Assembly: GCA_004172865.1 (NCBI GenBank)
Contig: SEBV01000015.1
Span: 62,001-126,000, forward strand
DNA length: 64,000 bases
Source of the DNA: Gammaproteobacteria bacterium
Lineage (GTDB): Bacteria > Pseudomonadota > Gammaproteobacteria > Pseudomonadales > Cellvibrionaceae
Direction of reading: 5' to 3'
Part shown: one piece after another, positions 35,055 through 44,444 of the stretch
How positions within the stretch are numbered: position 1 is the first letter of the stretch
Layout of the letters: each line of letters begins with the position of its first letter
The notes under the pieces: generated by a model
Seen by the model: the letters and a program-made list of their open reading frames with translations, nothing else
The model's database searches: none
Told to the model about the DNA's origin: nothing
Made by a program: the position numbers and the translations under genes

Positions 35055-36410
35055 ATGTTTAAAAAAATTCTAATTGCCAATCGCGGTGAAATTGCCTTGC
35101 GCATTTTGCGCGCCTGTAAAGAAATGGGCATTCAAACCGTAGCGGTACACTCGATTGTTGACCGCGATTTAAAACATGTTCGTCTTGCAGACGAAGCAGT
35201 TTGTATCGGCCCGAACCCATCGCCAAAAAGTTATTTGAACGTGCCTTCAATTATCGCGGCAATGGAAATTACCGATGCTGAAGCGGTTCACCCTGGTTAC
35301 GGTTTCCTCGCTGAAAACGCCGACTTCGCTGAACGCGTGCAAAAAAGCGGTTTTACTTTTATCGGCCCAGATCCAGATGTTATCCGCATGATGGGCGATA
35401 AAGTTGAAGCGATTAAGGCGATGAAAAAAGCCGGCGTTCCAACGGTTCCCGGTTCTGACGGCGCTTTGCCAAACCCAAGCGAAGAACCTGAAAAATGTTT
35501 GGAAATTGCGGAGCGTATCGGCTTCCCGATTATCATTAAAGCTGCTGCCGGTGGCGGTGGTCGTGGTATGCGTGTTGTTCACGACAAAGATACCTTGATC
35601 AGCTCTATTCAAATTACCATGGGCGAAGCAAAAGCTGCGTTCGGCGATGACACTGTGTACATGGAAAAGTTTTTGCAAAATCCACGTCACGTGGAAGTGC
35701 AAATTCTTTCTGATGGTCAAGGTAACGCAATTCATTTGGGCGACCGCGATTGTTCTTTGCAACGTCGCCACCAGAAAGTATTGGAAGAAGCGCCAGCGCC
35801 AGGAATTCCACAGGAAGTTCGCGAAGCTACTTACGCTGCCTGCGTGAAAGCCTGTATCGATATTAAATACAAAGGTGCAGGTACATTTGAATTCTTGTAC
35901 GAAAATGGCCGTTTTTATTTTATCGAAATGAATACACGTATTCAGGTTGAGCATCCGGTTTCTGAAATGGTTACCGGCATCGATTTGATTAAAGAACAAA
36001 TCAAAGTGTGTTCAGGTTTGCCGCTTTCGATCAAACAATCTGATGTGATTATTCGCGGTCATTCTTTTGAATGTCGTATCAACGCTGAAGATCCAAAAAC
36101 TTTTATGCCCTGCCCCGGTTTGGTAAAAGGTTTCCATGCGCCCGGCGGTTTAGGTGTACGTGTTGATTCACATCTTTACAACGGCTACACAGTTCCGCCG
36201 AATTACGATTCCATGATCGCTAAAATTATTACTTTTGGTGATACGCGTGAAATTGCGCTGGATCGTATGCGCCAAGCATTAGACGAAACCATTGTGGATG
36301 GAATTAAAACCAATATTCCATTGCAGCAAATGTTGGTGCGCGATGCCGAATTCCGTAAAGGTGGCGTAAATATTCATTACCTTGAAAAGAAATTGGGTAG
36401 CGAACACTAA
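35055..36410 (+). CDS. accC: Biotin carboxylase subunit of acetyl-CoA carboxylase
   Basis: A 451-residue AccC starting at ATG 35055 ([19 protein letters not shown]), with GAGG 9 bases before it; an in-frame start at 35037 adds six residues and is unlikely. ATP-grasp motifs are intact: the glycine loop [27 protein letters not shown], and the catalytic block [20 protein letters not shown]. It carboxylates biotin on AccB using bicarbonate and ATP. A terminator follows at 36447. Confidence 0.97.
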   Translation: MFKKILIANRGEIALRILRACKEMGIQTVAVHSIVDRDLKHVRLADEAVCIGPNPSPKSYLNVPSIIAAMEITDAEAVHPGYGFLAENADFAERVQKSGFTFIGPDPDVIRMMGDKVEAIKAMKKAGVPTVPGSDGALPNPSEEPEKCLEIAERIGFPIIIKAAAGGGGRGMRVVHDKDTLISSIQITMGEAKAAFGDDTVYMEKFLQNPRHVEVQILSDGQGNAIHLGDRDCSLQRRHQKVLEEAPAPGIPQEVREATYAACVKACIDIKYKGAGTFEFLYENGRFYFIEMNTRIQVEHPVSEMVTGIDLIKEQIKVCSGLPLSIKQSDVIIRGHSFECRINAEDPKTFMPCPGLVKGFHAPGGLGVRVDSHLYNGYTVPPNYDSMIAKIITFGDTREIALDRMRQALDETIVDGIKTNIPLQQMLVRDAEFRKGGVNIHYLEKKLGSEH

Positions 36411-36446
36411 GATTTTGCAATGAGTTGTTAATTCAGCTCATTGAAT

Positions 36447-36479
36447 AAATACCCCAGTGTTTTGCACTGGGGTATTTTT
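36447..36479 (+). terminator. Terminator after accC
   Basis: ACCCCAGTG (36451-36459) pairs exactly with CACTGGGGT (36465-36473) around TTTTG, and ATTTTTA follows. It ends the aroQ-accB-accC transcript. Confidence 0.9.
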
Positions 36480-36528
36480 ATTTTGAAACCGGTAATTTAT
36501 TTTTTGAATTTCAAGGAAGCACTTTAGA

Positions 36529-36981
36529 TTGAGCACATTTAAAACTCGCAGAGCAAGCGCTGATGACATCAATATGATCGCTCCATTGTTTGATGCGTAT
36601 CGCCAATTTTATGATCAAGAACCTAATCTTGAGTTTGCAAAAGAGTTTATTAATGCTCGCCTGAAAAACAATGAATCGATTATTTTTATTGCGGAAGATG
36701 AAACGCAAAATGGGCTCGGCTTTTGTCAAATTTACCCCAGCTTTTGCTCGGTAATTGCCGCACCTATTTATGTACTTTATGATTTATTTGTATCACTGGA
36801 AGCAAGAAAGTCTGGCGCGGGAAAACTATTGTTAGAACATGCACACGAATATGCGAAAGCCAACAATATTCCACGCATGGATTTAACCACCGCTAAAACT
36901 AATTTAAACGCTCAGTCTTTGTATGAATCATTAGGCTGGGTTAAAGACAATATCTTTTTCGCTTACAATAAAAGCGTGTAA
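36529..36981 (+). CDS. GNAT family N-acetyltransferase
   Basis: A 150-residue acetyltransferase of the GNAT fold. The start is TTG 36529, 11 bases after AAGGA. The order of elements is clear: RRASADDINMIAPLFDAYRQFY at the start, a central beta strand YVLYDLFVSLEARKSGAGKLLLEHA with the acetyl-CoA loop (R-x-S-G-A-G), and NAQSLYESLGWVKDN at the end. The substrate is unknown. It sits between the accC terminator and prmA, 28 bases before the latter. Confidence 0.85.
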   Translation: MSTFKTRRASADDINMIAPLFDAYRQFYDQEPNLEFAKEFINARLKNNESIIFIAEDETQNGLGFCQIYPSFCSVIAAPIYVLYDLFVSLEARKSGAGKLLLEHAHEYAKANNIPRMDLTTAKTNLNAQSLYESLGWVKDNIFFAYNKSV

Positions 36982-37009
36982 CATTTATTTAAAATATTGA
37001 GTAACAACT

Positions 37010-37894
37010 ATGCCTTGGCTTCAATTAAAAATCATTTCTCCGCGTCGCTACGCTGAATCGCTTGAAGATTCTTTACTCGCGTGCGGCGCTGCGTCAGTCA
37101 CTTTTGAAGACAACGCAGATCAACCGATTCTTGAACCGGGACTGGGTGAAACTCCGTTGTGGGACAACGTAAAAATCACCGGATTATTCGATGCTGAAAT
37201 TGATACCGCAAAAACTATCGCCACCGCAGAAAGAAAATTCGGCAATAAATTACCCGAGCACAAATGGGAACAATTGGAAGATAAAGATTGGGAACGGGAA
37301 TGGATGAATAATTATCATGCCATCCGCTGCGGAGAGCGTCTATGGATTTGTCCAAGCTGGCAGCAACCGCCCGAACCCCACAAAATTAATTTAATGCTCG
37401 ACCCAGGTTTGGCATTCGGCACAGGCACACATCCCACAACTTTTATGTGTATGCAGTGGATCGATAGCCAAGACTTCAGCGGTTTGGATATTGTCGATTA
37501 CGGTTGTGGCTCGGGAATTCTCGGGATTGCAACTTTATTGATGGGCGCGAAAAAAGTTATCGGTGTGGATATCGACCCGCAAGCATTGCTCGCCACCACT
37601 GAAAACGCCAAACGCAATAAACTTCCTGAAGATGCCATGCCGGTGTTTTTGCCAAATGCCTGCCCAAATGTAAAAGCCGACATTATGCTGGCCAATATCC
37701 TTGCTGGCCCATTGGCAGAGTTGGCACCCGCGTTGAGCGGCATGACAAAAGTAGGTGGAAAAATTTGTCTATCGGGCATCTTAGCGATTCAGGCAGACGC
37801 GGTAAAACAAGCCTATTCCGCATGGTTTGATTTTGATCCTATCGCCACGCAAGAAGAATGGGTGCGATTGACAGCTACGAAAGCACGCGAATAA
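37010..37894 (+). CDS. prmA: Ribosomal protein L11 methyltransferase PrmA
   Basis: A 294-residue methyltransferase that trimethylates ribosomal protein L11. The N-terminal substrate-recognition domain (MPWLQLKIISPRRYAESLEDSL) is followed by the catalytic domain with LMLDPGLAFGTGTHPTT, the SAM loop DYGCGSGILGIA and LANILAGPLAELAP, all hallmarks of PrmA. Length equals the family norm. In many relatives it follows accC, as here with an acetyltransferase gene between. Confidence 0.97.
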   Translation: MPWLQLKIISPRRYAESLEDSLLACGAASVTFEDNADQPILEPGLGETPLWDNVKITGLFDAEIDTAKTIATAERKFGNKLPEHKWEQLEDKDWEREWMNNYHAIRCGERLWICPSWQQPPEPHKINLMLDPGLAFGTGTHPTTFMCMQWIDSQDFSGLDIVDYGCGSGILGIATLLMGAKKVIGVDIDPQALLATTENAKRNKLPEDAMPVFLPNACPNVKADIMLANILAGPLAELAPALSGMTKVGGKICLSGILAIQADAVKQAYSAWFDFDPIATQEEWVRLTATKARE

Positions 37895-38019
37895 CGGCTT
37901 TTAACCGGGTATTCGCACCGCAAATGCGTTGAATTTAACACTACATGCGAAGAACAATTTACCACGCCAAAGCGACAGGCTACACTCAGCGCTTAATCTA
38001 ATAAGGAATACCCGCCGCT

Positions 38020-39627
38020 ATGACCCAGATGGTTACTCGCTGCCCCAAATGCGCCACCGCCTTTCGCGTTACCGCCACCCAACTGGAATCAGCCAAGGGT
38101 GCGGTGCGATGTGGTTCTTGCTTGCATATTTTTAAAGCAAAAGACTATCTGGTGAAAAGTGCTGCAGATAAGGATGCTGAAAAAGCTAAAGCCGAAGCGG
38201 CTAAAGTTTCTGTCACAAAATTAGAAACACCGACAGTTGAATCGCCTACTCCGCAAATAGAGCTTATTACTACTGAACAAATTGTAGCGCCAGTTGCGAT
38301 TGCAGAAGTTCAGATTACTGAAGCTACAAACATTATCGCTGAACCATCACCCGAAGTTAAAAAGCCAACCTTAGCGCTTGTTCCTGAAGCTGAAAAAGTT
38401 GTTGTGGTCAGTAAACCGGTTATCGATAAAGCAAAAGTACTCGCTGATGAAGACGATGTACTTATCAGCGATGATATGGATAACAACAACGAAAAAGCGT
38501 CGACCTACGAGTTCGATGGCTTTATGGATTTGGATTTAAACCCCAAGCAAACTGTTTCTTTATTCGAGCGCGAAATTCGTTACGAACCGCCGATTGAAGA
38601 CAGTAATGAAGAATCAGAAGATGAGTCTTGGGCGGAAGAATTATTGGATGACGATGGTGAGCCGCTTCAGCAACTTAGAAAACCTGTAGCGCCTCCAACG
38701 CCAGTAGTTCCGGTGATCGTTGAATCGGATCCTGAACCTACTGACAAATATACTTCTGACGAAATTTCAGCCAATACTAATGACAAATATTCTGGTCCGG
38801 TGTTTAGTCTTGTCAGCGAAAATTCGCAAGAAGATGACGCAGATGAGGCAAAACATCGTGCAGAAGAAAATGCCAATAACGCCGAACACGCGAATGAAGC
38901 CAGAGAGGAACCTTTTTTTAGCGAAGCATTTTTAAACGCAACTCGCGGCCCTGAGACTGCTCCCGCAGAATCAACACAATTCGCAGCGGCGCTATTTGAA
39001 AAACAGCCGGAAATAGAATCAGATGATAGTGAAAAGTCTTCGAATAAACGCCCGGTAAAATCATCCAAAATTCGCGCGTTCGATACTTCCCGTGCGTCGT
39101 TATTGATGAACATTATGCCTGCGCCAGTTGAATTCACGGCGCGCCGCATGCGCCGCTGGTATCAAAAGAAAATCTGGCCAACACTCGCCATTATTATGTG
39201 TGCGTTATTTTTCTTTCAGCTGGCCTATTTCAAATTCGATTATTTCAGCCGCGTAGAACCATATCGCACGGCTTACTTGTTCATTTGCCCTGTAGTGGGG
39301 TGTGAAGTTCCGAGCCTTGTGGACACCTCGCAAATCCTCGCCACCAATTTAATTGTGCGCAATCACCCCGACATCGCCAGCGCATTGATGGTGGATGCGA
39401 TTTTGATAAACAACGCGCCTTTCGAGCAACCTTTCCCGGATTTGATTTTATCATTCAGCAAATTGGATGAAACGCCAGTGGCAACCCGTCGCTTTACGCC
39501 GAAAGAATATTTGGGTGGAGAGCTGGCCGGAATGAAATATATTCCGCAACGACAACCGGTTCATATCACTTTGGAAATATCAGACCCGGGGCCAGACGCC
39601 GTAAATTACACCCTCGCGACACATTAG
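38020..39627 (+). CDS. MJ0042 zinc-ribbon, DUF3426 membrane protein
   Basis: A 535-residue protein. The first 40 residues (TRCPKCATAFRVTATQLESAKGAVRCGSCLHIF) form an MJ0042-type zinc ribbon with two CxxC pairs. A long acidic, low-complexity region follows (about 45-365). One membrane helix (TLAIIMCALFFFQLAYF) lies near residue 395. The C-terminal domain (about 410-530, with NLIVRNHPDIASALMVDAILINNAPFEQPFPDL) is DUF3426. Function is unknown. In relatives it lies between prmA and dusB, as it does here. ATG 38020 and the in-frame ATG at 38029 are both possible starts. Confidence 0.85.
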   Translation: MTQMVTRCPKCATAFRVTATQLESAKGAVRCGSCLHIFKAKDYLVKSAADKDAEKAKAEAAKVSVTKLETPTVESPTPQIELITTEQIVAPVAIAEVQITEATNIIAEPSPEVKKPTLALVPEAEKVVVVSKPVIDKAKVLADEDDVLISDDMDNNNEKASTYEFDGFMDLDLNPKQTVSLFEREIRYEPPIEDSNEESEDESWAEELLDDDGEPLQQLRKPVAPPTPVVPVIVESDPEPTDKYTSDEISANTNDKYSGPVFSLVSENSQEDDADEAKHRAEENANNAEHANEAREEPFFSEAFLNATRGPETAPAESTQFAAALFEKQPEIESDDSEKSSNKRPVKSSKIRAFDTSRASLLMNIMPAPVEFTARRMRRWYQKKIWPTLAIIMCALFFFQLAYFKFDYFSRVEPYRTAYLFICPVVGCEVPSLVDTSQILATNLIVRNHPDIASALMVDAILINNAPFEQPFPDLILSFSKLDETPVATRRFTPKEYLGGELAGMKYIPQRQPVHITLEISDPGPDAVNYTLATH

Positions 39628-39682
39628 GCCGGGACGCATTTAGTGCACTAAATTGCAACCCCTTAAAACAACTTTTTAGCTC

Positions 39683-39710
39683 AAAAAAACGCCAGTATTT
39701 GGCGTTTTTT
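39683..39710 (+). terminator. Terminator before dusB
   Basis: ACGCC (39689-39693) pairs with GGCGT (39701-39705), extended by A and T tracts on both sides, around AGTATTT. It follows the DUF3426 gene by 55 bases. A second short hairpin, GCCCC/GGGGC at about 39746-39765, lies between it and dusB and may shape the dusB-fis leader. Confidence 0.8.
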
Positions 39711-39808
39711 CGTTTTCAATCTTGCCCTGAACGGTTATCATGGCGCCCCTTTTACGCAGGGGCAAAAATACTTTTTAAACTTGCGTATGCTCATGCCAGG
39801 AGCATTTA

Positions 39809-40798
39809 ATGTTCCATATCGGACCCTATCATATTGAAAGTAAAGTTATTCTTGCCCCTATGGCAGGTGTAACTGATCGCCCTTTTCGTCAGCTTTGCCG
39901 ACGCTTGGGAGCGGGGTTAGTGGTGTCTGAGATGGTGACTTCGAATTCTGAGTTATGGGGAACACGCAAAAGTAGTTTGCGGCTGGATCACACTGGAGAA
40001 GCTGAGCCCATCGCGGTTCAAATTGCCGGTGGTGACCCGGAAATGATGGCAGAGGCAGCGCGCTTAAACGTTGCCAACGGTGCCCAGATTATTGATATCA
40101 ATATGGGTTGCCCCGCGAAAAAAGTGTGTAAAAAGGCCGCTGGCTCAGCCTTATTAAAAGATGAACAGCTAGTCGCCAATATTCTGCAATCCGTAGTCGC
40201 TGCAGTCGATGTGCCGGTAACCCTCAAGTTCCGCACAGGCTGGAGCACCGAAGAACGAAATGCATTGCGCATCGCACGAATTGCTGAAGATGCTGGTATA
40301 AGCGCCCTCGCCTTACATGGCCGAACTCGCGCATGCGGATTCACCGGCGAGGCAGAGTACGACACAGTCGCCGCAGTTGTGCAGGCAGTCAAGATTCCCG
40401 TGTTTTGCAACGGTGATATTGACTCAGCACAGAAAGCTAAAGCGGTGTTGTATCACACCCAGGCAGCAGCAGTGATGATTGGTCGTGCCGCCCAAGGGCG
40501 TCCGTGGATATTCCGCGAAATTGAGCATTACCTGCGTACAGGACAAGAATTACCAGAACCTTCTCTCCATGAAGTGAGAGAAATTTTAAGCAGCCATCTG
40601 CGCGAACTGTACCGTTTCTACGGTGAATTCATGGGGCCGCGAATCGCTCGCAAACACGCGAGTTGGTATTTGCAAACTGTCCCGGAAAGCGAAATTTTTC
40701 GCCGTGAATTCAACAAACTGGAAACGGCTCAAGCGCAACAAGATAGCGTCCAAGTTTTTTTTGAGCAGCTGATACAGAAAGAGGAAATAGCCGCATGA
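39809..40798 (+). CDS. dusB: tRNA-dihydrouridine synthase B
   Basis: A 329-residue flavoenzyme that reduces uridine 17 in the D loop of tRNA in E. coli (family knowledge). [41 protein letters not shown] with the catalytic Cys, [17 protein letters not shown] and [14 protein letters not shown] are all DusB signatures. AGGAG precedes the ATG by 7 bases. The stop overlaps the ATG of fis by 4 bases (ATGA), the classic dusB-fis operon. Confidence 0.97.
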   Translation: MFHIGPYHIESKVILAPMAGVTDRPFRQLCRRLGAGLVVSEMVTSNSELWGTRKSSLRLDHTGEAEPIAVQIAGGDPEMMAEAARLNVANGAQIIDINMGCPAKKVCKKAAGSALLKDEQLVANILQSVVAAVDVPVTLKFRTGWSTEERNALRIARIAEDAGISALALHGRTRACGFTGEAEYDTVAAVVQAVKIPVFCNGDIDSAQKAKAVLYHTQAAAVMIGRAAQGRPWIFREIEHYLRTGQELPEPSLHEVREILSSHLRELYRFYGEFMGPRIARKHASWYLQTVPESEIFRREFNKLETAQAQQDSVQVFFEQLIQKEEIAA

Positions 40799-41109
40799 AC
40801 ACCGCAACTTTTATCACCCAACCAACCAACACAAACGCCAATGCTAACAACAATGGACAAAACTTTAACCAGGCTGCCCAACAGCAATCTTTAAGAGCCT
40901 GTGTTGAACAAGCTATGGAAAATTATTTCAAGCATCTGGATGGCCAATCAGTCAGCGATGTGTACGAAATGGTAATGGCTGAAGTTGAAGCGCCTATGCT
41001 TGAAATCGTGTTGAAATATACTCGTCACAACCAAACTCGCGCTGCACAAGTGTTAGGTTTGAACCGTGGCACTTTGCGTAAAAAGTTAAAGCAATACGGT
41101 TTACTGTAA
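40795..41109 (+). CDS. fis: DNA-binding protein Fis
   Basis: A 104-residue Fis. The C-terminal helix-turn-helix [25 protein letters not shown] is nearly invariant in Fis, preceded by the dimer helices [18 protein letters not shown] and [11 protein letters not shown]. The first 30 residues are Asn/Gln/Thr-rich and variable. Fis bends DNA and controls rRNA and many other promoters. It is translated from the dusB overlap and ends at a strong terminator. Confidence 0.97.
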   Translation: MNTATFITQPTNTNANANNNGQNFNQAAQQQSLRACVEQAMENYFKHLDGQSVSDVYEMVMAEVEAPMLEIVLKYTRHNQTRAAQVLGLNRGTLRKKLKQYGLL

Positions 41110-41141
41110 TCACAGCGGGCGGTTTATTTCGCCACGTATAG

Positions 41142-41174
41142 AAAAGGGGTGGCAATTCGTTTCCACCCCTTTTT
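41142..41174 (+). terminator. Terminator after fis
   Basis: AAAAGGGGTGG (41142-41152) pairs with CCACCCCTTTT (41163-41173), with a 10-base loop and a T-rich tail running to about 41181. It separates dusB-fis from purH. Confidence 0.92.
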
Positions 41175-41217
41175 CTTTTTTAAGATTGCCGTTTTACTTA
41201 TGACCAGATTAACCAGC

Positions 41218-41319
41218 AAAAAATAATATCCTTTCTTACAAAAAAATTTTGTCGATGCACAAGATAACTTAATTGTTCACCTGCAAATAACACTTAGGTA
41301 AGAAAGGATATTATTTTTT
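41218..41319. repeat. Perfect 22-bp inverted repeat in the purH leader
   Basis: The 22 bases at 41218-41239 (ending ATCCTTTCTTAC) are the exact reverse complement of 41298-41319 (beginning GTAAGAAAGGAT). The spacer is 58 bases, the whole element 102 bases, and its end is 28 bases before the purH ATG. The spacer also has ACAAAA/TTTTGT as a small inner hairpin. It is not the PurR consensus. It could be a leader-RNA structure, a paired operator allowing looping, or a small MITE-like element; I see no target-site duplication beside it. Confidence 0.85.
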
Positions 41320-41347
41320 AATTTTCAATTGTTCAGGAGACTTCAAG

Positions 41348-42928
41348 ATGAGCAACGCAACTGATTTAGTAGCGGTAAAACGCGCGCTAATTAGCGTTTC
41401 AGACAAAACCGGTATTGTGGAATTCGCCCAGGCACTTAATGCGCAAGGTGTAGAAATTTTATCTACCGGCGGTACTTTTAAATTACTCACTGAAAACAAG
41501 ATTCCTGCCATTGAAGTCTCTGACTACACCGGCTTTCCAGAAATGATGGATGGCCGAGTAAAAACGCTGCACCCAAAAATTCACGGTGGCATTCTTGCTC
41601 GTCGCGGCATTGATAATGCGGTGATGGAAGAGCATGGCATCAACAATATCGATATGGTGGTGGTCAATTTATATCCTTTCGAAAAAACTGTTGCCAATAA
41701 AGATTGTTCATTGGAAGACGCCGTAGAAAATATTGATATCGGTGGGCCCACTATGGTTCGCGCTGCTGCAAAAAATCATGCGCATGTGAACATTGTTGTT
41801 AATGCATCTGACTACGCAAAAATTTTGGCGGAATTAAAAGCTAACAATGGCGCAACCTCGCTAAAAACTCGTTTCGATTTGGCGATTAAAGCTTACGAAC
41901 ACACCGCAGCTTACGACGGTGCTATCGCAAATTATTTTGGTCGTTTGGTAGATGGTGGCAGTGAAAACTTTCCACGTACTTTCAACACTCAATTTATCAA
42001 AGCGCAAGAAATGCGCTACGGTGAAAACCCGCATCAAAAAGCGGCTTTCTATGTAGAAAAAAATCCACAAGAAGTTGGCATCGCTTCAGCAAAGCAGCTG
42101 CAAGGTAAAGAGCTTTCTTACAATAACGTTGCGGATACCGATGCAGCCTTGGAAACTGTTAAATCATTTTCTGAACCTGCCTGTGTGATCGTTAAACACG
42201 CAAACCCATGTGGCGTTGCAGTGGCAGAATCCATAAAGCACGCTTACGACTTGGCCTACTCAACGGATAGCGAATCTGCATTTGGTGGCATTATCGCGTT
42301 CAATCGCGAACTGGACGCTGAAACCGCAAAAGCAATTGTTGAGCGTCAATTTGTTGAAGTGATTATTGCTCCAAGTATTTCTGCCGAAGCGATTGAAATT
42401 GTAAAAGCGAAACAAAATGTACGCGTGCTAGCTACGGGTGATTGGAGCAACGTAAAAGTTAAAGGTCTGGATTACAAACGTGTCAATGGTGGTTTGTTAG
42501 TGCAAGATCGCGATGACGGCATCATCACTGAAAGCGATTTGAAAATCGTAACCAAACGCGCACCGACTGAACAAGAAATTAAAGATTTATTATTCGCGTG
42601 GAAAGTTGCGAAATTTGTAAAATCCAACGCAATTGTTTACGCAAAAAATCTGCACACCATCGGTGTGGGTGCTGGTCAAATGAGCCGCGTAAATTCTGCG
42701 CGCATCGCTGCAATTAAAGCTGAACACGCAGGCTTGCAAGTTGCAGGTTCCGTGATGGCTTCCGATGCCTTCTTCCCCTTCCGCGACGGTATCGACAACG
42801 CTGCCAAAGTGGGAATCGCTGCAGTAATTCAACCCGGCGGCTCAATGCGCGATGAAGAAACTATTGCCGCTGCAGATGAGCATGGTATGGCGATGGTGTT
42901 TACGGGTATGCGTCATTTCCGTCATTAA
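41348..42928 (+). CDS. purH: Bifunctional AICAR transformylase / IMP cyclohydrolase
   Basis: A 526-residue PurH doing the last two steps of IMP synthesis. The N-terminal MGS-like cyclohydrolase domain (about 10-150) has [26 protein letters not shown] and [16 protein letters not shown]. The C-terminal transformylase has [11 protein letters not shown] and [12 protein letters not shown], with the catalytic Lys-His. AGGAGAC gives a strong ribosome-binding site. The leader holds the 22-bp inverted repeat. A REP-like hairpin follows before purD. Confidence 0.97.
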   Translation: MSNATDLVAVKRALISVSDKTGIVEFAQALNAQGVEILSTGGTFKLLTENKIPAIEVSDYTGFPEMMDGRVKTLHPKIHGGILARRGIDNAVMEEHGINNIDMVVVNLYPFEKTVANKDCSLEDAVENIDIGGPTMVRAAAKNHAHVNIVVNASDYAKILAELKANNGATSLKTRFDLAIKAYEHTAAYDGAIANYFGRLVDGGSENFPRTFNTQFIKAQEMRYGENPHQKAAFYVEKNPQEVGIASAKQLQGKELSYNNVADTDAALETVKSFSEPACVIVKHANPCGVAVAESIKHAYDLAYSTDSESAFGGIIAFNRELDAETAKAIVERQFVEVIIAPSISAEAIEIVKAKQNVRVLATGDWSNVKVKGLDYKRVNGGLLVQDRDDGIITESDLKIVTKRAPTEQEIKDLLFAWKVAKFVKSNAIVYAKNLHTIGVGAGQMSRVNSARIAAIKAEHAGLQVAGSVMASDAFFPFRDGIDNAAKVGIAAVIQPGGSMRDEETIAAADEHGMAMVFTGMRHFRH

Positions 42929-42991
42929 TTTGTACACATTAATTAACACGCTATAACGTAATTTTTGCTAACGAGAAATTGTATTAAGAAG

Positions 42992-43027
42992 GGAGTCGTC
43001 ATCCTCGCGAAGCGGGGATCACGACAC
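42992..43027. repeat. REP-like imperfect palindrome between purH and purD
   Basis: Inside this interval GTCGT (42995-42999) pairs with ACGAC (43021-43025), ATCC (43001-43004) pairs with GGAT (43016-43019), and the apex is GC-rich. The core CATCCTCGCGAAGCGGGGAT closely resembles the short extragenic palindromes repeated in many bacterial genomes. It is 62 bases after the purH stop. One copy only is seen in this window. Confidence 0.55.
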
Positions 43028-43077
43028 CCTATTAAGTGGCTGCTTATATTAGTGGCCAAAATAGAGATTAAAATTTT

Positions 43078-44370
43078 ATGAACATATTAATCATCGGTAG
43101 CGGCGGTCGTGAACATGCCCTCGCGTGGAAAGCAGCGCAAAGCAAACACGTCGAAAAAGTGTTTGTTGCGCCGGGTAATGCTGGCACCGCGCTGGAAAAT
43201 AATATCGAAAATGTCGCGATTGATATTTTGGATTTCGCGAAGCTCGCAGAATTTGTGCAAAACAATAATGTTGGCTTAACCATTGTTGGCCCGGAAGTTC
43301 CACTGGTTGCTGGCGTTGTTGATTATTTTAATGAGCGCAATTTGCCATGCTTTGGCCCTACCAAAGGCGCTGCACAACTGGAAGGATCAAAAGTCTTCAC
43401 GAAAGATTTTTTAGCGCGCCACAAAATTCCGACCGCGGATTATCAAAACTTCACTGAAGTTGAACCTGCACTCGCCTATTTGAAAGAAAAAGGCGCGCCT
43501 ATTGTTATCAAGGCAGATGGTCTAGCTGCGGGTAAAGGTGTAATCGTTGCGGAAACTTTGCAGCAAGCGGAAGACGCCGTGCGCGATATGCTTTCTGGTA
43601 ATGCGTTTGGCGATGCAGGTTGCCGTGTTGTAATCGAAGAATTTTTAGCAGGTGAAGAAGCCAGCTTTATTGTGATGGTTGATGGTAAACATATTTTGCC
43701 AATGGCAACGAGCCAGGATCACAAACGCGTGGGCGATGGCGATACCGGCCCGAATACCGGCGGCATGGGCGCATATTCGCCAGCACCAGTTGTGACCGCA
43801 GCCGTTCACGATCACGTGATAAAACACATTATTCGCCCAACTGTGGATGGTATGGCAGCAGAGGGTAATACCTACACCGGATTTTTATACGCGGGCTTGA
43901 TGATTAACGAAGCTGGCATACCAAAAGTGATTGAATACAATTGCCGTTTTGGTGACCCGGAAACCCAACCGATTATGTTGCGCTTGCAATCTGATTTGGT
44001 TGAGCTTTGTTTGGCTGCGCTAAAAGGTAATCTGGATCAAGTTACTGCTGATTGGGATGCTCGCGCTTCTATCGGCGTTGTACTCGCTGCAGGCGGCTAT
44101 CCTGATGCGTACAGCAAGGGCGACGTAATTTCTGGTTTACCAACTGCTGACATTGCAGGTGAAAAAGTTTTCCACGCAGGCACAACATCAAAAGATGGCA
44201 ACACAGTTACCAACGGAGGGCGCGTGCTTTGCGCAACAGCCTTAGGTAACACAGTGTTAGAAGCACAGCAAACTGCTTACGCGCTTGCGAAAAAAATTAG
44301 CTGGAATGGAATGTTTTATCGCAACGATATCGCCTACCGCGCAATTGCACGCGAACAATCCAAAAAATAA
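43078..44370 (+). CDS. purD: Phosphoribosylamine-glycine ligase
   Basis: A 430-residue ATP-grasp enzyme joining glycine to phosphoribosylamine in purine synthesis. MNILIIGSGGREHALAWKAAQS at the start, KADGLAAGKGVIVAET in the ATP-grasp domain, and TGPNTGGMGAYSPAP and YNCRFGDPETQPIMLRL near the active site are all present. Length is normal. The gene starts 149 bases after purH; the two are likely one unit with an internal REP-like hairpin. A strong terminator follows. Confidence 0.97.
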   Translation: MNILIIGSGGREHALAWKAAQSKHVEKVFVAPGNAGTALENNIENVAIDILDFAKLAEFVQNNNVGLTIVGPEVPLVAGVVDYFNERNLPCFGPTKGAAQLEGSKVFTKDFLARHKIPTADYQNFTEVEPALAYLKEKGAPIVIKADGLAAGKGVIVAETLQQAEDAVRDMLSGNAFGDAGCRVVIEEFLAGEEASFIVMVDGKHILPMATSQDHKRVGDGDTGPNTGGMGAYSPAPVVTAAVHDHVIKHIIRPTVDGMAAEGNTYTGFLYAGLMINEAGIPKVIEYNCRFGDPETQPIMLRLQSDLVELCLAALKGNLDQVTADWDARASIGVVLAAGGYPDAYSKGDVISGLPTADIAGEKVFHAGTTSKDGNTVTNGGRVLCATALGNTVLEAQQTAYALAKKISWNGMFYRNDIAYRAIAREQSKK

Positions 44371-44390
44371 TTTTTTAAAATCTAGAAAAT

Positions 44391-44424
44391 AAAAAAGGCG
44401 ATGTAAAAACACATCGCCTTTTTT
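44391..44424. terminator. Bidirectional terminator, purD / TonB receptor
   Basis: GGCGATGT (44397-44404) pairs with ACATCGCC (44411-44418), flanked by A6 and T6 so that it works in both directions. It ends purD and the convergent receptor gene. Confidence 0.92.
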
Positions 44425-44444
44425 GTTGTGTGAAATATTTTAAA

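Noticed and set aside
35247-35999. 250-codon antisense frame inside accC
   Set aside because: It is fully covered by the well-supported accC gene; the composition (many Phe, Asn, His) is that of a shadow frame.
41218-41319. PurR operator for the purH inverted repeat
   Set aside because: The arms are AT-rich and do not contain the PurR core (ACGCAAACGTTTGCGT); the spacing is also far too large.
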